Notes: generated from the sequence alone by a model not told the origin. Counted from the stretch's first letter, positions 8,305 through 18,095 are shown. The stretch is 64,000 nt of DNA from Corynebacterium durum (GCF_030408675.1 NZ_CP047200.1:2604001-2668000); one strand, 5' to 3'. Made by a program: numbers and translations.

Positions 8305-9432
8305 CTAAGTAGGTATTTTATTCTCTGTGGGTTTCTTTTTGCTTTTGGAAAAGAACTTTCTGGCGGATTGTTCAACAAAAATGTACGACGCTGCCGCCAC
8401 TGGGATGGTCAGCGCCAGCGTCGCTACAAGAACAGGAAAGAAGTATCCGCTAAACGGCCTGATCCCCAGGATTGGGAACGTAAAACCCAGCATGGGTAGA
8501 TGCCAAAGGAAAATCCCGTAGGCCCACCTGCCGAGCATCCGCACGGCCCGGCTTTGGAGGATGCGCCCACTATCGTCAGGGTCCAGCGCTTGGGGAACCA
8601 GCACCGCAGCGGCAAACACGGTACCGGCGAGGATTCTACGCACAAATTCCGGGGCGGTGGGATGAACCAGGCCCGCGGGTCCGAAAAATGGTTGAGCAGC
8701 AAGAACCATGACAACAACAGCGATACATAGCCACAACCAGCGGCGACGCAACCAACGACGCACACACGGCCCCACACGCCCTTCCACTTCGGCCGCAAGA
8801 ATACCCACCACAAACCAGCATGTAAACGCAGGAGGGAAAATCTGCATATTGGGCACCCCCGGGGCGGGGCTGGCGTCAACAAACGGCAGGAATGCCCATC
8901 CAAGACTCAGTACAGCAACGGCGAGAATCGCGGGGACGCGAAGACGCTGCGGAAGCGTTGATACCGCCCAGGCAGCCAACGGCAACACGAGATAAAACGC
9001 AGCCTCAATGCAGAGTGACCACAGATGTGTAAGCCCGGGCAGTAATCCATTGGGAAAGTAAATCTGCGTGAGCGTCATATTCGCCACTATGGCCAGCGGC
9101 GGGGATGCGTACGCTTCAGGAAAAACCAACAACACAAATACAACAAAGACCACATAAGCAGGCATAATTCTGCTGACGCGACTGCGGTAATATGCGCGCC
9201 ACTCTCGACTGTGTGTAACACCGCCACCCCAGTGCCGCCACAGGAGAAACGCTGATAATGCGAAAAAAACAGCAACAAAAAAGTCGAAGCGTGTGAGTAT
9301 GCCACCAACAAATGTCGCCGGATCAACACCTGTTTGAAAACCCACATGGGTGAGCACGATTCCTATGGAGGCAACGGCCCGTAACCCCTCCAGGTTGTTC
9401 AAGAATGACACGTGCTTTGCGTAAGATTGCAT
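8305..9432 (-). CDS. tmaT: Acyltransferase-3 family protein, probable trehalose-mycolate acetyltransferase TmaT
   Basis: 375 residues with about ten membrane helices. It opens with the family block LNNLEGLRAVASIGIVLTHVGF, whose histidine is the catalytic residue of acyltransferase-3 (OafA-like) enzymes, and continues with RFDFFVAVFFALSAFLLWR. In C. glutamicum the acyltransferase next to the DUF3068 gene is TmaT, which acetylates trehalose monomycolate and aids its MmpL-dependent export; the same neighbourhood here supports orthology. TAGAAT on the minus strand 8 nt before the ATG at 9432 suggests a leaderless transcript. The upstream DUF3068 gene is divergent. Confidence 0.82.
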   Translation of the reverse strand: MQSYAKHVSFLNNLEGLRAVASIGIVLTHVGFQTGVDPATFVGGILTRFDFFVAVFFALSAFLLWRHWGGGVTHSREWRAYYRSRVSRIMPAYVVFVVFVLLVFPEAYASPPLAIVANMTLTQIYFPNGLLPGLTHLWSLCIEAAFYLVLPLAAWAVSTLPQRLRVPAILAVAVLSLGWAFLPFVDASPAPGVPNMQIFPPAFTCWFVVGILAAEVEGRVGPCVRRWLRRRWLWLCIAVVVMVLAAQPFFGPAGLVHPTAPEFVRRILAGTVFAAAVLVPQALDPDDSGRILQSRAVRMLGRWAYGIFLWHLPMLGFTFPILGIRPFSGYFFPVLVATLALTIPVAAASYIFVEQSARKFFSKSKKKPTENKIPT

Positions 9433-9440
9433 TGAGTCTG

Positions 9441-9446
9441 ATTCTA
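9441..9446 (-). promoter_or_regulatory. -10 element, probable leaderless promoter of tmaT
   Basis: TAGAAT on the minus strand ends 8 nt before the ATG at 9432. Confidence 0.45.
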
Positions 9447-9482
9447 TGTGTTTTTGAGTCTCCAGCGGAAAGGATCACTCTT

Positions 9483-10688
9483 TTGGCTTCCCGTGTTATC
9501 AGTTATTGTGCACTGGGCCTAGGTATTGCGTTACTGATCATCGCAGTACTATCGCCTTTTCTGCTGATCCCAACACTGAAGGTGATTCCCCTGGATGCGG
9601 GCGGACCACAGACCACGCAGGAGGCCCCAGGAATGCTGCTTGATGCGCAGGCTTTCGCCGCAAACCAGCCGGTGGAGGAGCATCGGGACGCGCCGGAGTG
9701 CGCGCCCTCAGAGGGGGAATTACCCATGAGCTGCTTTATTAGCAGCTCCACTCCGCTGCGGTTGAACCGTACGATGGAGTCCAAAGACCCTGCGACGAAG
9801 AAGTTTGTCACTCTGCAGGCCACCACCACCTTGTCCCGTGGGGACCGTGAGGCACCGGATAACGTGGTGTCCACGGCCGTCGATGCGGTGACGCTGAATC
9901 GTTTTTCGGCTGAACCGGATGCTGACCTGCAGTCATCCTTCCAGATTCAGGCCCCTGACCTGGGCTTGAATGAGGATACGGGTAAGTTCGCACGCGTGGG
10001 TCTGCAATACCGCTTCCCTTTTGATACGGAGCGGCGTTCCTACCAGTTTTTTGACACCACCGCACAGACCGATAACCTCATGGATTTTTCGGATGCGGTG
10101 AAGGAGCACGGCACAAAGTCCCTGCAGTTCGAGCAGAACGTGGGCGCGGTGAACATGCTGAATGCGGTCACAGACGCGTTGAGACGCGATGGGGATCTGT
10201 CCGACAACGATCGTGCTGCCCTCACCGACCTGCAGGTTACCGCCCCGGCGCGGCGATGGTATTCGGCTGACGAGCTGGCCGCACAGGGCATCAGTCCCGA
10301 TGAGCAGGTGTCCATGACACGCTACTATTCGGTGGCCCGCACGGTTCGTGTGGAGCCGAAAACCGGCATCATCGTCTACGGCGCGGACCGCCTGAACTAC
10401 TTTTTCGCCCGCTCGGATGAGGAGGCGCAGCAGGTGGCGGACGCGTTCTTCCGTTCCGTTGACCACGGTGATGCATTCACCCCCAGCCCGCAACGCACCG
10501 CCCTGTTTGTCGATGCCGCGTGGGACCAGGACACCCAAGACCGGGCCTGGGATTCAGCCCTCGCTGGCTTCACCGCCTTGAAGAACCTGGAGTTTGCCAT
10601 CTACGTCGTGGGCACTCTGGGTGTCCTCGTGATCGCCGTGTCCATGGTGTTTGTCCGCCGATCACTGCACCGCCAGCATCACTCCTAG
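9483..10688 (+). CDS. lmcA: DUF3068 membrane protein, LmcA-like (lipoglycan maturation)
   Basis: 401 residues from a TTG at 9483. A membrane helix near the N-terminus (about residues 9-32) and one near the C-terminus (about 370-395) enclose a large extracytoplasmic domain: the layout of DUF3068. The C. glutamicum homologue beside tmaT is needed for lipomannan maturation and lipoarabinomannan synthesis. I prefer the TTG because GGAAAGGA lies 7 nt before it and because the longer frame from the ATG at 9405 has no ribosome-binding site and would overlap the divergent tmaT start. The stop is 11 bp before the next membrane protein, indicating an operon. Confidence 0.8.
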   Translation: MASRVISYCALGLGIALLIIAVLSPFLLIPTLKVIPLDAGGPQTTQEAPGMLLDAQAFAANQPVEEHRDAPECAPSEGELPMSCFISSSTPLRLNRTMESKDPATKKFVTLQATTTLSRGDREAPDNVVSTAVDAVTLNRFSAEPDADLQSSFQIQAPDLGLNEDTGKFARVGLQYRFPFDTERRSYQFFDTTAQTDNLMDFSDAVKEHGTKSLQFEQNVGAVNMLNAVTDALRRDGDLSDNDRAALTDLQVTAPARRWYSADELAAQGISPDEQVSMTRYYSVARTVRVEPKTGIIVYGADRLNYFFARSDEEAQQVADAFFRSVDHGDAFTPSPQRTALFVDAAWDQDTQDRAWDSALAGFTALKNLEFAIYVVGTLGVLVIAVSMVFVRRSLHRQHHS

Positions 10689-10699
10689 GCCCCGCAGCC

Positions 10700-12181
10700 A
10701 TGTCCGCCCGCCACGTGTTCCTCCCCGCCTACGCGGTGTTCCTGGTTGGGCTGCTGTTGTGGCCCCTCGCCTCCCCTGGGGCGCTGATTCACCGCGACAT
10801 GGTGGTGGTCCCGCACCCAAGCTTGAGCCTCAGCGCGTTTGGGTGTGGGGACCTCCCAGCACGCAACGCCCCGCAGGATGGCGTGTTGGCGCTTGCTGGG
10901 CAGCTTATCGACGCCTCGTTCCTCGCCCGCCTGCTGCTGCTCACCGCCGCACTTCTCGGGGCATACGGCGCGGTTGCTGTGGCGCGATATGTACAGGCCG
11001 GAACGGTGGGCACAGCCGCCGCCATGACGATCACCATCTACAACCCGTTTGTGGTGGAGCGACTACTCCAAGGCCATTGGTCGCTCGTCATGGCTGCCTG
11101 GCTCCTTCCCGGCATTGCCGCCTGGGGGTTCACTGGACAATGGCGGTTGCAGGTGGTGGCGCTGTGGTTGGCATCGCTCACCCCCACTGGCGCGATCACC
11201 GCCCTCATCGTCGGAATGTGCACCACCACGCGTCGGTGGTTTCTCCTCTGCATGGGCCTGCTCACCTGCCTGCCGTGGCTCATTCCTGCGCTACTCCACC
11301 CGGCGACCAGCAGCCCCGATGGAGCATGGGCGTTTGCCCCACGCGCGGAAACCCACGTTGGGGTGGTGGGTTCAGTGGCAGGGCTTGGCGGGATCTGGAA
11401 CAGTCAGGCCGTCCCCCCATCCCGGGAAGCGGGCTTCGCCATAGCAGGTGTCGCGCTGTTCTGTGTGCTGCTGGTCGGGGCATGGCGGCAGACCGCCCGG
11501 TGCGCACTGCGCCCCCTGATTATGCTGGCTGCGGTGGCCTTGGGATGCCTTCTGATCAGCTACATCGCCTTGCCGTTTACCTCCTGGATAGTCACCCACA
11601 TTCCCGGCGCGGCACTGTGGCGGGATTCCCAGAAACTCGTCATGTTCGCCATCCCCGCCTACGCCGCGCTGGCGGCGAGTATTCAACGACGCACTGTCGC
11701 TGCCGTGGCGATTACTTTGACATTTCTCCAGGTTCCCGACGCCGCGCGGGTGGTCACCCAGATCACTCCCGTCCCAGCTGATCCTGCGTGGTCGGCCTTG
11801 GCTGAGCGCGCCGCAGGCCGGGACGTGTTCATCCCCGATTCCACCACCATGGTTCATGACGGTTCTCGGCTATCCATTGACCCCCGCACCAAAGCGCTCT
11901 CTACCGTGGAGAACGGGGAATTACGTGTGGGTGGCCGTGTAGTGGATCCCCCATCGCAACGCTACCGCGATGCCCAACACGCCTGGGCCACCGGGGATCG
12001 CGCCCAGCTTGAGCGGCTGGGCATCGGCATGGTGGTGGACAATCACAACAGCATCATCACCGAAACCGCCGCGCCACCGCACCGGGGGGCGCGCTTCGCC
12101 CTAGGCGTGTTCCTCACGGTGTTGTGGTTGGCCGTGCCGTTGGTGTGTCTCCCGTGGAGGTTCCGACAGCGAGGCAAGTAG
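10700..12181 (+). CDS. Multi-spanning membrane protein (Rv0226c-like), possible GT-C fold
   Basis: 493 residues with a dozen or so hydrophobic helices through about residue 340, then a soluble extracytoplasmic segment and a final helix. The general plan resembles GT-C glycosyltransferases, and LWRDSQKLVMFAIPAYAALAA resembles the region in AftD-like proteins, but no catalytic residue can be assigned, so the enzyme activity is inference. In mycobacteria the equivalent gene also sits between the DUF3068 gene and a GT4 glycosyltransferase. The start ATG at 10700 follows the lmcA stop by 11 bp and lacks a strong ribosome-binding site. The 3' end overlaps the convergent glycosyltransferase gene by 81 bp. 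Confidence 0.75.
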   Translation: MSARHVFLPAYAVFLVGLLLWPLASPGALIHRDMVVVPHPSLSLSAFGCGDLPARNAPQDGVLALAGQLIDASFLARLLLLTAALLGAYGAVAVARYVQAGTVGTAAAMTITIYNPFVVERLLQGHWSLVMAAWLLPGIAAWGFTGQWRLQVVALWLASLTPTGAITALIVGMCTTTRRWFLLCMGLLTCLPWLIPALLHPATSSPDGAWAFAPRAETHVGVVGSVAGLGGIWNSQAVPPSREAGFAIAGVALFCVLLVGAWRQTARCALRPLIMLAAVALGCLLISYIALPFTSWIVTHIPGAALWRDSQKLVMFAIPAYAALAASIQRRTVAAVAITLTFLQVPDAARVVTQITPVPADPAWSALAERAAGRDVFIPDSTTMVHDGSRLSIDPRTKALSTVENGELRVGGRVVDPPSQRYRDAQHAWATGDRAQLERLGIGMVVDNHNSIITETAAPPHRGARFALGVFLTVLWLAVPLVCLPWRFRQRGK

Positions 12182-13279
12182 CTGTTCAAACTGCATTCCC
12201 GTCGTGTGCCAGGAGAATTCCCGCGCGCGCTCCTGGGCGGCGGTGCCGAGGCGGGTGCGGTAGGCGGGGTCGTCGAGAAGCAGCGTCGTGGCGCGAATCA
12301 GTTCGGCCTTATCAGAGACGAGGATGCCGGTGTGGTCGTCGATAATCGAATCCTGCAGGCCGGCGGAACTGCGGTACCCCACCGTCGGCACGGCGTGCTG
12401 AGCGGCCTCAATCACCGCCAAACCCCAGCCTTCCTTGCGGGAGGGCATCACGTGCAGCGTCGCGCGGGCTAGCAAGGCGTGCTTCATGCCCTCCGACACC
12501 TGGCCGTGAAACTCCACACGGTCGCTCACCCCCAGCTCGGCCGCATAGTCCCGCAACTGTGCATCCCACCAGCCGCTGCCAATCACATCCAACACCACAT
12601 CATGCGTGGCCGACACCGCCGCCAGCACGTCCATCGCATGTTCGATCTGCTTGTGCGGAACCAACCGGGACAGCGTGACCAGATGCACCCGTCCATCGTC
12701 GTGCCTGAGCAGCGAGTTCTCCGAGGTGGCATCGGGCAGCGGGTCCACTCCGTTGCGGATAATCTCAATGCGATTCGCATCCACACCCAGCTGCATCAAC
12801 TCGGTCGCACTGGGCAATGACACCGTCACATAAGGGGTGCGCCGATACAGCCAGGGGGCGACCCACCGTTCCACACACCAACCCACGCGGGACAAAATCG
12901 GCCCCGCCACCGGCCACTGCTCGCGGTGGCAATGATGTGTGAGCAGCACCGTGGGTTTACCACTCAACGGCCCAGCAAAAAACGGAATGCCGTTTTGAGT
13001 GTCCACCACCACATCCACATCCCGAAACCTACCGACCCCCAGCCTCGCGCCCACCAGCCGCAACCACGCCAGCGGATACACCGTCAGCTTGCCGCCGGCA
13101 CGGGTGTAGGCGACCCCACGCTGCACGCTGCGCCGAGGCGCACCCGGATACATGGCGGTGTGAAAAAACACCTCATGACCTTGGGAAACCAGGAAATCCC
13201 CCACACGCTCTAGATAGCGCTCACTGCCGCCGCCCTGGGGGTGGTGCGTATCGCGCCAACACAGCAACAGAATTTTCAT
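12101..13279 (-). CDS. Glycosyltransferase family 4
   Basis: 392 residues, cytosolic, no membrane helix. The N-terminal domain has the glycine-rich nucleotide-sugar loop (HHPQGGGSERYLERV, residues about 12-26) and the C-terminal domain the GT4 signature REGWGLAVIEAAQHAVPTVG (about 280-300) with the E-x7-E pair, plus NGVDPLPDATS. It should transfer a sugar from a nucleotide or GDP donor with retention. Donor and acceptor are not evident; position among lipoglycan and mycolate genes suggests a cell-envelope glycan. TAGTCT lies 9 nt before the ATG at 13279, so the transcript is probably leaderless. It is divergent from mtrP. Confidence 0.85.
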   Translation of the reverse strand: MKILLLCWRDTHHPQGGGSERYLERVGDFLVSQGHEVFFHTAMYPGAPRRSVQRGVAYTRAGGKLTVYPLAWLRLVGARLGVGRFRDVDVVVDTQNGIPFFAGPLSGKPTVLLTHHCHREQWPVAGPILSRVGWCVERWVAPWLYRRTPYVTVSLPSATELMQLGVDANRIEIIRNGVDPLPDATSENSLLRHDDGRVHLVTLSRLVPHKQIEHAMDVLAAVSATHDVVLDVIGSGWWDAQLRDYAAELGVSDRVEFHGQVSEGMKHALLARATLHVMPSRKEGWGLAVIEAAQHAVPTVGYRSSAGLQDSIIDDHTGILVSDKAELIRATTLLLDDPAYRTRLGTAAQERAREFSWHTTGMQFEQLLASLSEPPRETHQRHGQPQHREEHA

Positions 13280-13288
13280 GACTCATCC

Positions 13289-13294
13289 AGACTA
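13289..13294 (-). promoter_or_regulatory. -10 element of the GT4 gene
   Basis: TAGTCT on the minus strand, 9 nt before the ATG at 13279. Confidence 0.4.
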
Positions 13295-13344
13295 ACAGCA
13301 TCAACCCATCACTCCCGGTGCGGGAGACACGGTTAGCGATTGTT

Positions 13345-13350
13345 TAACAT
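13345..13350 (+). promoter_or_regulatory. -10 element, probable leaderless promoter of mtrP
   Basis: TAACAT ends 6 nt before the ATG at 13357. Confidence 0.45.
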
Positions 13351-13356
13351 GGAACC

Positions 13357-14175
13357 ATGACGTTCAGCCATTTTTCCCTGCGGCGCACCCGCACAATGGC
13401 CACCCTCAGTCGCTCGCTGTTTTTGCTGCGCAGCTTCGGCTACGAGCAAAGCGACCCCGCGTACTTCTACGGCAACCTCGCCGAAGACACCGCGCAGTTT
13501 ATCGCCTCCCTCTACTCGGACCGCGTGGTCGGCGGCGCACCCGCCGCTGCCCTGCACAACGCGCGGATTCTCGACGTTGGCGGAGGCCCCGGCTTTTTCT
13601 CCGAAGCATTCACCGCGCGCGGTAGCACCTACATCACCGTCGAACCCGATGTCGGCGAAATGGCCGCCGCGAACATTGAGGTTCCCGGAAGCGTCCGCGG
13701 CTCCGGCGACGCGCTACCCTTTGCCGACGCCTCCTTTGACATTGTGTATTCCTCCAACGTCGCCGAGCACATGCCCAATCCTTGGGATATGGGGGATGAA
13801 ATGCTGCGCGTCACCCGCCCCGGCGGCCTGGTGGTGCTCAGTTACACCATCTGGCTGGGGCCCTTCGGCGGGCACGAAACCGGACTGTGGCAGCACTACA
13901 TCGGCGGCAATTTCGCCCGCAACCTGTACACACGCACCCACGGCCACCCCCCGAAGAACGTGTTTGGGGAATCGCTTTTCGACGTCTCCTGCGCCGACGG
14001 CATCAACTGGGCCTCCCGCGTCCAGGAATCCGGCACTGCATCGCTGGTGGGCCTGATCCCCCGCTACCATCCCCGCTGGGCGTGGTGGCTGGTGCATGTT
14101 CCAGGTGTCCGCGAGTTTCTGGTGAGCAACCTGGCCATTGTGCTGCGCAAAAACGAGGCGAACGCAGAAAAGTGA
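13357..14175 (+). CDS. mtrP: SAM-dependent methyltransferase, MtrP-like (trehalose mycolate transport)
   Basis: 272 residues, class I methyltransferase of the Methyltransf_11 type. Motif I is ILDVGGGPGFFSEAF (about residues 70-84), followed by the acidic YITVEPDVGEM and VYSSNVAEHM. C. glutamicum MtrP, the methyltransferase of this same locus, is required for efficient membrane transport of trehalose mycolates; orthology here is by synteny and family. The physiological methyl acceptor is not known to me. It is monocistronic, with its own -10 (leaderless) and a strong hairpin terminator 9 bp after the stop. Confidence 0.8.
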   Translation: MTFSHFSLRRTRTMATLSRSLFLLRSFGYEQSDPAYFYGNLAEDTAQFIASLYSDRVVGGAPAAALHNARILDVGGGPGFFSEAFTARGSTYITVEPDVGEMAAANIEVPGSVRGSGDALPFADASFDIVYSSNVAEHMPNPWDMGDEMLRVTRPGGLVVLSYTIWLGPFGGHETGLWQHYIGGNFARNLYTRTHGHPPKNVFGESLFDVSCADGINWASRVQESGTASLVGLIPRYHPRWAWWLVHVPGVREFLVSNLAIVLRKNEANAEK

Positions 14176-14183
14176 ACACATAA

Positions 14184-14224
14184 GCATCCCCTTCCTCGCG
14201 GACTGCCTGCGGGGAAGGGGATGC
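14184..14224. terminator. Bidirectional terminator between mtrP and pckG
   Basis: A perfect 12-bp stem, GCATCCCCTTCC (14184-14195) with GGAAGGGGATGC (14213-14224), lies between two convergent genes. A T-run follows on the plus side (about 14241-14246), and the minus side downstream is also T-rich. Confidence 0.85.
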
Positions 14225-14255
14225 CAGGGGTGGGGATCTTCTTTTTTGAGAAGTC

Positions 14256-16085
14256 TTACTGCTGAGCCTTAGCCACCCGTTCCTTGAGGGCTTCGAACTG
14301 CTCATGCACCTCGGCGGGAACCTTCGGGCCGAGCTTTTCCAGCCATGCTTCGTTATCAACCACGTCGCCGGCCCACTGGTCGGCGGGTGCGGAGAGGGCT
14401 TCACGGACATCATCAAGCGGGGTGTCCAGGCCGGTGAGGTCCAGGTCTTCCACCCGGGCGGTGAGGCCAGCAATGGTCTCATCAGCGCTAACGCGGCCCT
14501 CAATGCGGTCCACAATCCACTTCAGCACGCGGCTGTTGTCACCGAAACCAGGCCAGAGGAAGCGGCCGTCTTCGCCGCGGCGGAACCAGTTGACCAGGAA
14601 GACGGCGGGCATCTTGTCGCCGCCCTTCTTGCCCATGTTGATCCAGTGCTGCAGGTAGTCGCCAGCGTTGTAGCCAATAAACGGCAGCATGGCCATCGGG
14701 TCGTGCCGCAGGGCACCCACCTCACCCTCAGCGGCGGCGGTTTGGCCGGATGCCAGGAGTGCACCAATAAGGGTGGCGTGGTTCCAGTCATGTGCCTGGG
14801 AGACCAACGGAACAGTGTCGGGGCGTCGTCCGCCGAAGAGAATGGCAGAGATCGGCACGCCTTCGCCGTCGTTGAACTCGGGGGCCACCACCGGGCACTG
14901 CTCAATGGGCACGCAGTAGCGGGAGTTCGGGTGGCTGGACAGCTCGCCGGAATCGGGGGTCCAGTCGTTGCCTAGCCAGTCGATCAGGTGCTGCGGGTTG
15001 CCTTCCAGGCCCTCCCACCAGATATCCCCGTCGTCGGTGAGGGCGACGTTGGTGAACATAGTATTGCCCGGTTCCATGGTCTTCATGGCGTTCGGGTTGG
15101 AGCTGTAGTTGGTGCCGGGTGCCACGCCGAAGAAACCAAACTCGGGGTTGGTGGCGTAGAGGCGGCCGTCCTCACCGAAGCGCAGCCAGGCGATATCGTC
15201 GCCCACGACCTCGGCTTTCCAGCCATCAATGGTGGGCTGCAGCATGGCGAGGTTGGTCTTGCCGCAGGCCGAGGGGAATGCGGCGGCCATGTAGTAGGAC
15301 TTGCCTTCAGGGGAAGTGAGCTTCAGGATGAGCATGTGCTCCGCCAACCAGCCCTCATCGTGAGCCATCACCGAGGCGATACGCAGGGCATAGCACTTCT
15401 TTGCCAGGATAGCGTTGCCGCCGTAGCCGGAACCGTAAGACCAAATCTCGCGGGTTTCGGGGAACTGCGTAATGTACTTGGTGTCGTTGCAGGGCCATGT
15501 AACGTCTTTTTCACCTGGTTCAAGCGGCGCACCCACCGAGTGCAGGCAGCGCACGAACTCGCCCTTCTCACCAATCGCATCCAGGGCTTTCTGGCCCATG
15601 CGGGTCATGATGCGCATAGACATCACCACATAGGCGGAATCCGTCAGCTGAACACCCAACTTCGGGTCAGGGGCGTTATCAGGGCTCATGCTGAACGGCA
15701 CCACATACATGGTGCGGCCTTTCATGGCACCACGGTAATGCTCAGTCATTTCGGCCTTCATGGCCACCGGGTCGGCCCAGTTGTTGGTGGGGCCTGCACC
15801 TTCTTCAGTTTCGGAGCAGATGAACGTGCGGGATTCCACACGTGCCACGTCGGAGGGGTTGGAGCGCGCCAAGAAACTATTGGGGCGTTTTTCCTCATTG
15901 AGGCGGATAAGTGTGCCGGCTTCCACGAGCTCAGAGGCTAAGCGATCCCATTCTTCTTGGGAGCCATCAGCAAACACCACGGACTCAGGCTGGAACAGCT
16001 CGGCAGCGTCGGCGATCCAGGCTAGCAGTTCTTCATTGTTTGTTGGAGCCGGACCGACGAGACCCGGGATTTCAACTGCAGACAT
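14256..16085 (-). CDS. pckG: Phosphoenolpyruvate carboxykinase (GTP)
   Basis: 609 residues, normal for the GTP-dependent family. It converts oxaloacetate and GTP to phosphoenolpyruvate, CO2 and GDP, the first step of gluconeogenesis from organic acids. The P-loop with the reactive cysteine is [12 protein letters not shown] (about residue 270), followed by [17 protein letters not shown] and the [13 protein letters not shown] block. I chose the ATG at 16085, not 16100, because AGGAG sits 6 nt upstream and homologues begin at this residue. It is convergent with mtrP. Confidence 0.96.
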   Translation of the reverse strand: MSAVEIPGLVGPAPTNNEELLAWIADAAELFQPESVVFADGSQEEWDRLASELVEAGTLIRLNEEKRPNSFLARSNPSDVARVESRTFICSETEEGAGPTNNWADPVAMKAEMTEHYRGAMKGRTMYVVPFSMSPDNAPDPKLGVQLTDSAYVVMSMRIMTRMGQKALDAIGEKGEFVRCLHSVGAPLEPGEKDVTWPCNDTKYITQFPETREIWSYGSGYGGNAILAKKCYALRIASVMAHDEGWLAEHMLILKLTSPEGKSYYMAAAFPSACGKTNLAMLQPTIDGWKAEVVGDDIAWLRFGEDGRLYATNPEFGFFGVAPGTNYSSNPNAMKTMEPGNTMFTNVALTDDGDIWWEGLEGNPQHLIDWLGNDWTPDSGELSSHPNSRYCVPIEQCPVVAPEFNDGEGVPISAILFGGRRPDTVPLVSQAHDWNHATLIGALLASGQTAAAEGEVGALRHDPMAMLPFIGYNAGDYLQHWINMGKKGGDKMPAVFLVNWFRRGEDGRFLWPGFGDNSRVLKWIVDRIEGRVSADETIAGLTARVEDLDLTGLDTPLDDVREALSAPADQWAGDVVDNEAWLEKLGPKVPAEVHEQFEALKERVAKAQQ

Positions 16086-16199
16086 TAATTCTCCTGACAT
16101 TGGGTGTCACTTGAGGGCTTTCTCTTTCATCAGCGTAGTCATAGACAAAGGTCCTACACAGGGTCTCGGGTGAGAAACTGGCCACAATTTTCCGTTTAG

Positions 16200-16226
16200 G
16201 GGTCATTACCGGTTGGATTACCCCCA
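16200..16226. repeat. Imperfect inverted repeat upstream of pckG
   Basis: GGGGTCAT and ATTACCCC face each other with one mismatch around a 10-nt centre containing ACCGGT, about 115 bp upstream of pckG and just past the DUF6802-like stop. It may be an operator of pckG or a weak terminator of the upstream operon. Confidence 0.3.
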
Positions 16227-16253
16227 ATCTCTTCGCTTTTCCTGCACATATCT

Positions 16254-16649
16254 CTACAATCCCCACCAATGGTTTGCCACCCCCTCGGGGGTAATCTGCT
16301 CGACAAGCCCCCAGGATGGATCCCCCCGCTCACCCACCCCCAAGGCTCCCATCGGGTTCAAACCCCACTGTTCTGTAGATGCGTCACCAGGCGCGCATTC
16401 CACCGTGTAACAATCCCCGCTAAACAGGACCGTGGCCACCGAATCAATCAGACCATCCCCGTTATAGTCGGTAAACACGCTAACACCACGGTCATCATTC
16501 AGCTCCACCGTGCCACCAGGTTCGCCCTCAAAAGCAAAGGACTTGCCATCCATATGCAGCAGCAAACCCGATGATGAGCCGTTGGGAAGCACCTCCTCCA
16601 GCGGAGTCATCTCACCCAACCCACACAGCATTGACACCCAATCACCCAT
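16254..16649 (-). CDS. DUF6802-like small protein
   Basis: 131 residues. The centre carries a calcium-loop-like strand repeat, VSVFTDYNGDGLIDSVATVL, preceded by GKSFAFEGEPGGTVELNDDRGV; this resembles the DUF6802 domain found in corynebacterial proteins. Two cysteines lie close together (SGDCYTVEC). No signal peptide is visible. The ATG at 16649 is preceded by AAGGA about 10 nt upstream and lies 12 bp after the previous stop, so it is the second gene of a two-gene operon. Function unknown. Confidence 0.65.
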   Translation of the reverse strand: MGDWVSMLCGLGEMTPLEEVLPNGSSSGLLLHMDGKSFAFEGEPGGTVELNDDRGVSVFTDYNGDGLIDSVATVLFSGDCYTVECAPGDASTEQWGLNPMGALGVGERGDPSWGLVEQITPEGVANHWWGL

Positions 16650-16661
16650 CCCACACCATCC

Positions 16662-18095
16662 TTAGGTTTTGTGTTGTTTTTCTATACCGGAGAGCTTTAA
16701 ACGGATCCATTGCCCACCCGCGGAAACTCCACGTTGTTGATAACTGGTACTATCCAGTTCCTTCGTAGTAGCAAGGATTGAGATAACCAATGAGCACCAT
16801 CGCTGCCTCCGGGCCACCCATTGCCGCCATAGCCGAAAAGCACCGCACACAAGGCTGAACGCAACAATCCCACCGAGCCACAGCCCCGGAATAGCGCTGT
16901 CGACAACGCTGTGCACCAACCGAAACAGCGCGCCCCCGCTTACAACAGTGACCACCGGGGCGTCGACAAGCGCGCGCCATCCCAGCCGCAACGGGGGTGG
17001 CACCTCGACGTTACGTTGCTCACACAAGTTGACAAGGCGGTCCCGCGCCGAGGCGTATCGACGTCCCGCCAACCTCTCGATACTGGACAGCTCAGCGCGC
17101 AGCCGCTCCTGCGCCCGCTGATCCGCACGCTCTGCGGCATGCATCCATCGCGCAGCCTCCGGCATGGGCATGACCCCCACCGGCGGTCGAGCCACCACAT
17201 CCGCCAATTTCTTCTCCACACTGCCCTGAGCGACGGCGATACCCGGCACTGCCTCGGGCGGAAGTGCGGCCGTGCTCACGACCCTGCCGACTTTCTCCAT
17301 CGCGTCCGCAAGGGTAGGTGTATCGTGCGGGCCCCACCCCTGCGGCGGGGCAGCGGCTATCACGACGTCGACACCCGCATGGGGTTTGTCCGCCACCTGC
17401 CAGCGTTGCCGGAGTTGCAGCGACACTGTCGTGGTCGTAGTGGAATCTGGGCCGATCACAGCCAGTACCGGCTCCTGTTCGTACGGTGCAACCACCGGAG
17501 GTGGCGGACCGCATACGGCGAGTGCTTTCTCTAGGTCATCAGCAACCTCGGGGAAACGATACGCAATAGCCCTCACCTCACCATGCAGCACGCGTTGCCG
17601 CGCCCCCACCAAGTCCCCATCAGGGCAGGATCGCAGCAGATCCGCCACCAGTAGTGGCACTTCAGCTGCGCTCTCGCAATGCGTAAACAACATCGGACCT
17701 GCCGCCATGCGGGCCTTGGTGCGTGCACCCACCTCGCTGCTATGCACCAGCACGGCGAGGTCGACGCCCCCTTGAGTGACCGGCCAGGCTGCGTCAACGA
17801 TGTGAATTCCGCGGCTAAACCCACTATTTGTGTCCTTAATACTAAGGAGTGGAACAGATGCCGATTCTGTGCACACCACCACGCGCAGAGGACCCAGCGC
17901 AGCCTCCAGTACGGCATCCACGCACTGCGCGGCCACGCAATCAGCGGGACGGGACCGCAACCAGGCGCGCAGCGGCATCGCGTTCAGCCATTGTTCCCAC
18001 TGGTGGGGTGACACAAAAGGAACGGAGGAAGACACAGCGGACGGCTCTACAGACGGCACTGATCGACCCGCCACGGCATTCATCATGCTGTTCAT
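16662..18095 (-). CDS. Uncharacterised membrane-associated protein with possible degenerate P-loop
   Basis: 477 residues. The N-terminal 370 residues look soluble; residues about 388-430 form two membrane helices ([34 protein letters not shown]), and the tail is basic. The strand-loop [19 protein letters not shown] looks like a Walker A region without the lysine, and VDVVIAAAP follows at a Walker B-like distance. A charged helical stretch ([20 protein letters not shown]) precedes the helices. The overall order recalls dynamin-like or other membrane GTPases that have lost nucleotide binding, but this is speculation. It is first in an operon with the DUF6802-like gene and divergent from trmB. 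Confidence 0.65.
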   Translation of the reverse strand: MNSMMNAVAGRSVPSVEPSAVSSSVPFVSPHQWEQWLNAMPLRAWLRSRPADCVAAQCVDAVLEAALGPLRVVVCTESASVPLLSIKDTNSGFSRGIHIVDAAWPVTQGGVDLAVLVHSSEVGARTKARMAAGPMLFTHCESAAEVPLLVADLLRSCPDGDLVGARQRVLHGEVRAIAYRFPEVADDLEKALAVCGPPPPVVAPYEQEPVLAVIGPDSTTTTTVSLQLRQRWQVADKPHAGVDVVIAAAPPQGWGPHDTPTLADAMEKVGRVVSTAALPPEAVPGIAVAQGSVEKKLADVVARPPVGVMPMPEAARWMHAAERADQRAQERLRAELSSIERLAGRRYASARDRLVNLCEQRNVEVPPPLRLGWRALVDAPVVTVVSGGALFRLVHSVVDSAIPGLWLGGIVAFSLVCGAFRLWRQWVARRQRWCSLVISILATTKELDSTSYQQRGVSAGGQWIRLKLSGIEKQHKT

